From ZLKRG44 sp964555705 (GTDB lineage Bacteria; Planctomycetota; Phycisphaerae; Phycisphaerales; SM1A02): a stretch of 10,668 nt of DNA. Of this stretch, positions 5,111-10,668 are shown piece after piece; the stretch's first letter is position 1; every line of letters begins with the position of its first letter. The stretch spans positions 1 to 10,668 of the forward strand of contig CAZKTN010000058.1 of assembly GCA_964555705.1 (NCBI GenBank). The letters are read 5' to 3'. The notes under the pieces are model-generated. The model saw nothing but the letters and a program-made list of their open reading frames with translations. It made no database searches and had not been told where the DNA came from. The translations under genes were made by a program, and so were the position numbers.

Positions 5111-6589
5111 CTACCGGCTGGCAAGGGAATCCTCGGCCAAGTGAGCGGATTTTCGCCACAGTCGCGGCCCCGCCATCACGGCCAGAAGCGTGCCGGCGGC
5201 GAGGCAGGCCATCGATGCGATGGGCCATCCGAAGACCGCGAGCCCGCGGTGGATCTCGGCGACGTCAAGCAGCGACAGCCAGCCGTCGGGGCATGCGATG
5301 TGCCGCGTCTGCATGTCCTTCACCGCGACTCCTGCGTAGAGGGCGGCGTGCAGCCAGAAGGCCGCCACGACGAAGGCCACCATCCAGATCCACATCGAAG
5401 GCGCAAGCCACGCGGCGCGCCGCCAGCCGGCGATGGCGATCATGCCTGCACCCAGCGGCACCGCGCACGCGGGCGCGAGGATGCTCATGTACCACCCAGG
5501 CGTGCCGTGGCCCTGCGTGCCCTCTGCGATTCGGCTCAGGAGGTGATACGCCAATCCACCGAGCATCGGAAGCAGCATCCACAGCATCGGAGCGAGCAGG
5601 CGATTGAGTCTCGCATCGCGCCGCATGCGCAGCGCTGTCACGCACATCAGAGCGATCGCGATGAGGCCTGGTGCGTACATCCACTCAGGCAGCCTTGCGA
5701 GAGTCCACGTGCCACCGAAGTATCCAGTCACGATGAAGGCCGCGACGCCGCGCCCCACATGCCGCCACGCNNNNNNNNNNNNNNNNNNNNNNNNNNNNNN
5801 NNNNNNNNNNNNNNNNNNNNNNNNNNNNNNNNNNNNNNNNNNNNNNNNNNNNNNNNNNNNNNNNNNNNNNAGCAGGCACAGCGCGTCATTGCCGAGCCTC
5901 GCAAACTCCGGGAAGAACATCGGCACGAAGATTGGGTACGCAAGGCACGCGGCGGGCAATGCACGCTGCAGGTCGCCTTCGGCACGCTGCGCGCCGCCAT
6001 CGGCCACTGCACCACGAGAATCCTCCGCACGGCCAGCCCGCCCATGGCTTCGGATGAAGCGTGCCGTGCCCCACACGCCGATCGCGAGTCCAGCGACAGC
6101 CATAAGCCATGACGCGATCCGCAGCGCCATCATCTGGGCCACAAAGCTCATCCCGTCGGTGGCCCGCATGAGCGGGGCAAGAATCATGTAGTAGAGGGGC
6201 GGATGCTGGGCCTGCCAATTGAGGCTGCTGCCGGGCTCAAACCTTCGCTGAAGTCCTATCTCGCTCGCAAAGTCCGCCGCGAACGCGCGGCGCGCCGACT
6301 CGTCGTGTGCGAAGTCGGCGTACGACATCGGCTGCTTGACCTGTACGCCGTGCTGCTGCATGAAGGGCAGCGGCGCGCGCTCCCCGTACTGCTCCACGAT
6401 CGTGGCGATCCTGCTCTTCCCGTACCTCGGCAGCGTCTGCGTATCCGCGATCTCCCGGATCGACGAGTAGTGCATCGTCTCGTCGAAGCCCTCGAAGGGG
6501 GGCTGCACCAGGATCCATGCGATGCCGATCAGCAGCGTCGCCGCAACAAGCAGCGCACCAGTTCGTCGGCAGGGATCGCGTGCGCTCAT
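5111..6589 (-). CDS. Multi-pass membrane protein, DUF2142 / GT-C glycosyltransferase-like (interrupted by assembly gap)
   Basis: About 492 codons including a 100-N gap, with the frame preserved across it. The N-terminus (MSARDPCRRT) leads into a membrane helix at about 11-28, then an extracytoplasmic loop opening QPPFEGFDETMH with Asp36-Glu37, the acidic pair position of GT-C enzymes. HPPLYYMILAPL at 129-140 resembles the 'PPLYY' motif of DUF2142 and GT39-type proteins. A helix at about 152-176 and a charged alanine/arginine-rich insert (183-210) precede the gap. After the gap at least four hydrophobic helices follow, with a WYMSILAP loop near one of them. Proteins of this shape use lipid-linked sugars in the membrane or are uncharacterised. 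The start at ATG 6589 was chosen because upstream sequence in this frame overlaps the GT2 gene out of frame. Its stop lies 27 nt before the small gene; it starts 55 nt after the GT2 gene. Confidence 0.82.
   Translation of the reverse strand: MSARDPCRRTGALLVAATLLIGIAWILVQPPFEGFDETMHYSSIREIADTQTLPRYGKSRIATIVEQYGERAPLPFMQQHGVQVKQPMSYADFAHDESARRAFAADFASEIGLQRRFEPGSSLNWQAQHPPLYYMILAPLMRATDGMSFVAQMMALRIASWLMAVAGLAIGVWGTARFIRSHGRAGRAEDSRGAVADGGAQRAEGDLQRALPAACLAYPIFVPMFFPEFARLGNDALCLXXXXXXXXXXXXXXXXXXXXXXXXXXXXXXXXXXAWRHVGRGVAAFIVTGYFGGTWTLARLPEWMYAPGLIAIALMCVTALRMRRDARLNRLLAPMLWMLLPMLGGLAYHLLSRIAEGTQGHGTPGWYMSILAPACAVPLGAGMIAIAGWRRAAWLAPSMWIWMVAFVVAAFWLHAALYAGVAVKDMQTRHIACPDGWLSLLDVAEIHRGLAVFGWPIASMACLAAGTLLAVMAGPRLWRKSAHLAEDSLASR
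5771..5870. other. Assembly gap (100 N) inside the membrane-protein gene
   Basis: Exactly 100 N. On the minus strand two bases of a codon precede it and a complete codon follows, so the true missing length should be 1 modulo 3 if the gene is intact, and 100 happens to satisfy this. The missing part follows GNDALCL and would be expected to encode further membrane helices; its size is unknown. Confidence 0.95.
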
Positions 6590-6644
6590 GCCCCACCAGT
6601 ATCGGCGTGATCCGGTACGGCGCGCGAGCGCACTCCCGCGCAAG

Positions 6645-7523
6645 TCATCTGCCCTGCATCCAGCCTCTTGCCTCGCCGGCGACCCATGCGCTCTGGAGCA
6701 TGGTCTGCTCGCGCAGGGAGCGCCAATATGCGTCGGACCAGCCTGCAGCCGCGCATGCCGACCGGGCCTGCGCCAGAACGCGGGCAACCCGCGCAGGTGA
6801 TGCGATGCTGTGCATCCAGCGATGCGTTGCGGTCCAAGCCTCCCACCGCGCGCGCTCCCGCGCGAACTCGATCCCGCGGCGAAACCGCTGGGCACGCGCC
6901 GCCGCAGCGGATTCAAGGTGCGCATGGGCCACAATCGCGGAAGGCACGAACCACGGAGGCGATCCCGCGCGGGCAGCCCGCCATGAGAGCACGGCATCTC
7001 CGCAGAACACGTCCTCCGGGAAGGGTCCCACGCGGTTCCACAGGGACCTGGTGAACGCGCAGTTGGCGGTGGGCACGATCCACGCCGCACGCGCGGGGCC
7101 TGAGGGAAGTGCCCACCAGAACTTCGTGATGTGGATGGCCTCCGCGACCTGGCGATGGTGCTCCGGATGCGGCTGCATCGCCATGCCTCCACCGACGAGC
7201 TCATGGCCGTCATCAAGTGCGGTCATGAGTCCCGCAAGCCAGTCGCGGTCAGCGACCACATCCGGGTCGGTGCAGACGAGCACCTCGCCGCGCGCTGCCG
7301 CAAGGCCCGCGTTCCGTGCCGCATGGGGCAGCAGCCGCTTCGGACTCTGGATGAGCGTCACATGTGGGAACCTTGAGACGGCGACGGCCGTCTCGGGCTC
7401 ATCCGAGCTGTTCACGACGATGACCTCGTCCGGGCGGCGAGACTGTGCGGCAATCGCCTCTAGGCAGCGCCCGAGAGTCTCGTGCGAGTGGTATGCAGGA
7501 AGTACGACGGAGACGGTGCGCAT
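6645..7523 (-). CDS. GT2-family glycosyltransferase
   Basis: A 292-residue GT-A fold enzyme expected to move a sugar from a nucleotide-sugar to an acceptor at the cytoplasmic side. The N-terminal SVVLPAY strand (5-11) is followed by VIVVNSSDEPE (35-44), PHAARNAGLAAARGE (66-80) and CTDPDVVAD (84-91), where Asp86-Pro-Asp88 is the metal-binding DxD. PTANCAFTR (151-159) and EDVFCGDAVLSWRA (170-183) form the acceptor-side motifs. The C-terminal 90 residues are helical and basic, without a clear membrane segment. Start choice: GTG 7532 overlaps the upstream stop as GTGA, but GAGGG at 7534-7538 is only 1 nt from it and 10 nt from ATG 7523, so I favour 7523. Either way translation is likely coupled to the upstream GT2-like gene. 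The sugar specificity cannot be read from the sequence. Confidence 0.9.
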   Translation of the reverse strand: MRTVSVVLPAYHSHETLGRCLEAIAAQSRRPDEVIVVNSSDEPETAVAVSRFPHVTLIQSPKRLLPHAARNAGLAAARGEVLVCTDPDVVADRDWLAGLMTALDDGHELVGGGMAMQPHPEHHRQVAEAIHITKFWWALPSGPARAAWIVPTANCAFTRSLWNRVGPFPEDVFCGDAVLSWRAARAGSPPWFVPSAIVAHAHLESAAAARAQRFRRGIEFARERARWEAWTATHRWMHSIASPARVARVLAQARSACAAAGWSDAYWRSLREQTMLQSAWVAGEARGWMQGR

Positions 7524-7528
7524 TCGGG

Positions 7529-8470
7529 TCACACCCTCGACCGGTTGAGCTCGTACTCCTCGAACTCATCCTTCGCTCCGCCGGCGCCGAACGCGTAGCC
7601 GAGCGACTCGCCCACTGCCGACCAGAGAAATGCGAGGACGACAATCGGCATGGCGATGGCGAACTGCAGCAGCACCTCCGGCCGGCGGGAGAGGATCCGG
7701 AGCGCCCGCACCATCTTGATTGCCGGCGCGCCCATCGGGACGGCAAGGGCGTATGCCCACCTTCGCGCTGCGCTCCACGATCGACTCTGCGCACGCTGGC
7801 TTGCAAGCAGCCTGCAGTACGCATGGTTTGCCGTGAGAAGGAACCGGACGTCGACCGGATTCTGGTGGGCCGCGATGGCGGATCCCGCGAGGAACAGCCG
7901 ATGCCCGTCAAGCCGGAGCCGCTCGTGCATCACGAAGTCGGGCGACAGCAGGCTGGCGAGGCGATCGCCGTAGGCCATGAGCGTCTCGCGGCGGTAGGCC
8001 ACATTGTTGCCCGGAAGCAGCCTCAGTTCCATGTCGGGATGCGGTGCTGCCCAGAGGCCGTAGTCGGCCATCATGCAACCTCTCGATACGTAGGTCTCCG
8101 GATTTGCGTTGACGAATGCGTAGCCGACCGCGGCCCACGGTCCTGCATCGAACGCTCGCACCACCGCCTCGGCCCAGCCGGCCTGGGGCGTGCAGTGATC
8201 CTCCAGGAATGCAACGATCGGCGCACGCGCAAGGTGCACCGCGAGTGCGCGTGCCCCCGCAAAGCCACCGTCCACCGGATCAGTGACGTACCTCAGGTCA
8301 AGGTCCGCCCGGGCCCTCAGCGCCGGCATCGCCGGACAGAGGTCGATCACGATGGCCTCAAGTCCCGCGCACGACTGCGCGCCGATGCCATCGAGGACAG
8401 CCTGCGCACGCATGCGCTGCCGTCCCACGACCAGGACGGTAGAGATCCGGCAAGTACCCGTCGAGTGCAT
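7529..8470 (-). CDS. GT2-like glycosyltransferase with atypical DxD and C-terminal membrane helix
   Basis: A 313-residue protein with a GT-A-like layout: TVLVVGRQR (11-19), LEAIVIDL (37-44), DGGFAGARALAVHLARAPIVAFLEDHCTP (67-95), LPGNNVAYRRETL (152-164) and DFVMHERLRLDGHRLFLAGSAIAAHQNP (178-205), which match GT2 family blocks in order. The expected DxD is replaced by Glu90-Asp91-His92, and the usual first-strand PxY is weak. A hydrophobic helix at about 266-285 near the end suggests membrane attachment, followed by a short acidic tail (DEFEEYE). ATG 8470 overlaps the TGA of the GT4 gene by one base (TGATG) with GAGGAG 9 nt upstream, so translation is tightly coupled. It may be an active transferase with a variant metal site or a divergent one; annotation as GT2 superfamily is safe, the reaction is not. 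Confidence 0.85.
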   Translation of the reverse strand: MHSTGTCRISTVLVVGRQRMRAQAVLDGIGAQSCAGLEAIVIDLCPAMPALRARADLDLRYVTDPVDGGFAGARALAVHLARAPIVAFLEDHCTPQAGWAEAVVRAFDAGPWAAVGYAFVNANPETYVSRGCMMADYGLWAAPHPDMELRLLPGNNVAYRRETLMAYGDRLASLLSPDFVMHERLRLDGHRLFLAGSAIAAHQNPVDVRFLLTANHAYCRLLASQRAQSRSWSAARRWAYALAVPMGAPAIKMVRALRILSRRPEVLLQFAIAMPIVVLAFLWSAVGESLGYAFGAGGAKDEFEEYELNRSRV

Positions 8471-9744
8471 CAGTGCTGGCTCCTCGATGTCTGCAGCGAC
8501 TCAGGCGCACGGGCATCCGTGGCGTTCAGCGGCGCGCCACGGGTCTGACATTCCTGCACAATCGACTCCCATGCCTTCACGTGAGCCCCCTCATTGAAGC
8601 GGTCTCGGGCCTCCTGCCACCCCGTAAGGCCCCGCTCGCGGGCAACGCCTGGATCGCCCTGAAGATGATCGATCCGATGCGCGAAATCCTCTGTCGAGCG
8701 GCAGATCCAGCCGCCTCCCTGAGAGGTGACTTCGGGCAGGGCGCCAGCGCCGCTTGCGAGCGTGGGAATCCCCTGTGACCACGCTTCAAGCAGCACGTAG
8801 CCGAATGTCTCCGGGAAGAGCGAGGGGACGAGCAGCGCGCGCGTGTCCGGAAGCAGCGTGCGCACTTGGTTCGCCGAGACGGCGCCAAGGAATCGGATGT
8901 TGTCTGCACCAGCGGCCATGCGCTGCAGCTCCGCGCGGAATGGCCCATCACCCACAACCTCAAGACGGCAGTGGGGGCGGCTCCGGAAGAGAGGCAAGAT
9001 CGACTGCAGGCCCTTCTCCTGAACGAGTCGCCCTACGAAACGAAAAGGTGCCTCAGGCGGTGCCGGTGGCGGCGGGTCAGCGGGCACCCATTCGTCCGGA
9101 AGGAAGTAGGGCAGCACCCGAGCCCTGGGGTGATGGATGCCGCGACGCGCATGGCTTTCCAGGGCATGACGACTCGGGAACACCAGCGCATCAAGCGCGG
9201 ACACGCCGCGCTGGATTGCGCCGGAGCCCCGCCAGAACTGCGGCGGGCGGCCAGCCCGAAGCGAGCAGCGCACGCAGGTGGCGCGCTCGCAGGGCTCCCG
9301 GCCGAATCGCCACAGGAGGCTCAGCGGGCAGGTCAGCCAGTGCTCGTGCGCGGTCATGAGGCGCACGGGCCCGGTGGGGCTCTCCTGCAGAAGTGACGCA
9401 CCTCCAATCAGCGAGATGTTGTGGAAGTGGATCGCGTCGAATGCGCCGTCGGCAAGCTGGCGGACGAGGTGAGTTCCGTGCCGCCCGAGCCCACCGGTCT
9501 GGTGCATCCAAAGGAGATCTGCCCGGGCCGCCAGCGGCGCCAGGCCGTGCACCCTCAGCTCCGCAGGCGCCTCGTATGGAAGAGGCGGCATGCCGCCGCG
9601 GACAGCATCGAATGCGCTGCGCGAGTAGAAGACCGTCACGGAGTGGCCCCTGCGCAGCAGCGCCTCGGACAGCCGCTCCACGTACGCAGCATCGCCGCCG
9701 AAGCGGTGCCGGCCGAAGAAGGTGGTGACAAGGGCGATGCGCAT
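8470..9744 (-). CDS. GT4-family glycosyltransferase with a four-cysteine segment
   Basis: A 424-residue GT-B enzyme. Domain 1 begins MRIALVTTFFGRHRFGGDAAYVERLSEALLRRGH with the glycine-rich acceptor loop at 15-18, then IHFHNIS (105-111) and TAHEHWLTCP (131-140). Cys139, Cys152, Cys157 and Cys160 form a compact quartet, seen in a subset of GT4 enzymes and perhaps a metal site. Domain 2 opens with FRFVGRLVQEKG (234-245), VVGDGPFR (263-270) and the EX7E motif Glu312...Glu320 in PETFGYVLLEAWSQGIPTLA, followed by GALPEV. These are the donor-binding signatures of retaining GT4 enzymes that use nucleotide-sugars. The ATG at 9744 lies 15 nt after the nucleotidyltransferase stop; no strong Shine-Dalgarno is visible, consistent with coupling. 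The C-terminal 25 residues look like an unstructured tail. Confidence 0.93.
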   Translation of the reverse strand: MRIALVTTFFGRHRFGGDAAYVERLSEALLRRGHSVTVFYSRSAFDAVRGGMPPLPYEAPAELRVHGLAPLAARADLLWMHQTGGLGRHGTHLVRQLADGAFDAIHFHNISLIGGASLLQESPTGPVRLMTAHEHWLTCPLSLLWRFGREPCERATCVRCSLRAGRPPQFWRGSGAIQRGVSALDALVFPSRHALESHARRGIHHPRARVLPYFLPDEWVPADPPPPAPPEAPFRFVGRLVQEKGLQSILPLFRSRPHCRLEVVGDGPFRAELQRMAAGADNIRFLGAVSANQVRTLLPDTRALLVPSLFPETFGYVLLEAWSQGIPTLASGAGALPEVTSQGGGWICRSTEDFAHRIDHLQGDPGVARERGLTGWQEARDRFNEGAHVKAWESIVQECQTRGAPLNATDARAPESLQTSRSQH

Positions 9745-9759
9745 CAGTGAGCGACCGGT

Positions 9760-10668
9760 CTAGGACGTGCGCGAGGATGTGACACGGTCCTTCGCTGCAG
9801 CGAGCGCGCGAAGCTGGGACCACCGCCGCCGCGGTGCGGTCGACGCATCGGCGATGAGACGACCAAGTCGTGCGTGAATCGGCTGCTGCGCCTCGCCATG
9901 CGCATGCTCCACCGCGCGCATCGCACGCAGGTAGCCGCGCCCGTGAGCGATCAGGCCCCTCAGGACGGTAAGCGCAGGCCGCAGGCTGCAGAGGTACACA
10001 AGGTCGGTGTTCATCGGCCGACGCACCTGGTCGTGGAAGAGGTTCGCGAGCGCACGCGCGGGCGCCCCATCCTCTGGTGCGCTGCGACCGGTTGGCATGC
10101 CGACGTCCGCGAGTATCGCGGCACAGGCATCGCACGCGACATCGAGCCCGATCCGTCGCGACTCGCGTTCGGTCCACGCTGACTCCTCCGCATCGCCGGA
10201 CAGCAGACGGAACCAGCCGCATGCGTCCAGCAGGTCGCGGATCACCTCGTCCGGCACGAAGTCGTTCCGCAGTGCGTGGTGCGCGGAGAGCATCAGGCCC
10301 AGTCCGGGCCGCACAAGGGCCACTTCCTCGCCGAGCACGCGAGCCGATGACGCGCTCGCCAGCGCCGCATCGACATCAAATGCGCCGAGCCGCCAGTGAA
10401 GGTCCACCTCGAAGTCGCCGTCCGTCACCAGGCTGATCGACTCGTTGCCCGCACTGCCGGGTGATGTGCGCGCGAAGGCGATCACCTCGCTGGCATCCAA
10501 GCCAGCCACCTTCGGGCGGAATCTAGCGGCCATGAGCGCATCGATCGCACGGTGCGCCAGGCGCGGCGACACGAGGATGTCAACGTCACCGATGCCGCGA
10601 GTGGGCTGGCCTGCATGAAGGCGGCCCACCGCCGCGATGCCCTTGAATCCGGCAGCTGCAATGCCGGC
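9760..10668 (-). CDS. Nucleotidyltransferase family protein (NTP_transf_5-like), 5' end outside the window
   Basis: The open frame continues to the right edge without a stop and already carries family sequence there, so the true start lies outside; the GTG at 10629 is internal. In-window residues 7-13 (GFKGIAA) and 24-33 (RGIGDVDILV) match the 'LKGxAL... RxxxDIDLLV' block of uncharacterised nucleotidyltransferases (PF14907), with Asp28 and Asp30 as the metal pair. VDLHWRLG at 88-95 supplies the third Asp (Asp89) and the family's LHW signature. The rest is helical, with AHHALRNDF around 133-141. No membrane segment or signal peptide is seen. Proteins of this type occur in glycan and peptide biosynthetic loci; substrate unknown. 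It is the first in-window gene of the minus-strand block, 15 nt before the GT4 gene. 302 residues are visible. Confidence 0.85.
   Translation of the reverse strand, partial: AGIAAAGFKGIAAVGRLHAGQPTRGIGDVDILVSPRLAHRAIDALMAARFRPKVAGLDASEVIAFARTSPGSAGNESISLVTDGDFEVDLHWRLGAFDVDAALASASSARVLGEEVALVRPGLGLMLSAHHALRNDFVPDEVIRDLLDACGWFRLLSGDAEESAWTERESRRIGLDVACDACAAILADVGMPTGRSAPEDGAPARALANLFHDQVRRPMNTDLVYLCSLRPALTVLRGLIAHGRGYLRAMRAVEHAHGEAQQPIHARLGRLIADASTAPRRRWSQLRALAAAKDRVTSSRTS

Noticed and set aside
4015..5607. Plus-strand open frame of 530 codons across the SYLF, small and membrane-protein genes
   Set aside because: Its translation is Arg/Ala/Gly/Pro-rich without motifs, while the minus strand gives three proteins with clear family features, a lipobox, Shine-Dalgarno sites and membrane helices.
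6590..7216. N-terminal extension of the membrane-protein frame upstream of ATG 6589
   Set aside because: It lies inside the GT2 gene in another frame and reads as Arg/Ser-rich nonsense; the membrane protein makes sense from MSARDP onwards.
10011..10629. GTG 10629 as the start of the nucleotidyltransferase
   Set aside because: Codons to the right of it up to the window edge still encode the family's GFKGIAA segment with no stop, so the gene begins outside the window.

Overview
The window is GC-rich, densely coded bacterial DNA. It most likely comes from a Planctomycetota genome of the Phycisphaerae/Phycisphaerales type. The best taxonomic clue is the secreted protein at 2238-3797, which ends in two dockerin-like repeats (ADLNGDG... 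LLAAWG, then ADINGNG... LLAAWG) separated by a Gly-Pro-Cys-Ala-Gly-Cys linker. This 'GC-type dockerin' tail is, to my knowledge, characteristic of that lineage. Two runs of exactly 100 N (1182-1281 and 5771-5870) are scaffold gaps of unknown true length, which suggests a draft or metagenome-assembled genome. Each gap interrupts a gene.

Left part (1-4126). A protein of unknown function runs off the left edge on the minus strand. Diverging from it on the plus strand are three tightly packed genes: a two-domain protein with an aminoglycoside-phosphotransferase-like (COG2187) half and a P-loop kinase (COG0645) half, broken by the first gap; a secreted lipase-like alpha/beta hydrolase with a jelly-roll-like region and the dockerin tail; and a small helix-hairpin-helix protein of the Cdd1 (pathogenicity locus) family. 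The junctions are 4 and 2 nt, or slightly overlapping with alternative starts, so the three genes are probably cotranscribed.

Right part (4180-10668). Everything here is on the minus strand, convergent with the left block across a 53-nt spacer holding a perfect 7-bp hairpin. In transcription order the genes are: a nucleotidyltransferase of the NTP_transf_5 type (5' end outside the window), a GT4 glycosyltransferase, a GT2-like glycosyltransferase with a C-terminal membrane helix, a classical GT2 glycosyltransferase, a multi-pass membrane protein resembling DUF2142/GT-C enzymes (broken by the second gap), a small conserved-looking protein, and a SYLF-domain lipoprotein. The first four are joined by a 15-nt gap and two stop/start junctions of a few nt or less, which indicates an operon. 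Together they look like part of a cell-surface glycan or exopolysaccharide locus: cytoplasmic transferases using nucleotide-activated sugars, plus a membrane enzyme that may act on lipid-linked sugar. The product is not determinable from this window. The last two genes may be read through from the operon or have their own promoter.

I found no tRNA, rRNA, CRISPR array, insertion sequence, phage gene or attachment site. The many long open frames opposite or out of frame with these genes are by-products of the high GC content. I see no clearly new multi-gene system. The most interesting items are the dockerin-tailed hydrolase, the unassigned gene at the left edge, and the atypical GT2-like enzyme.
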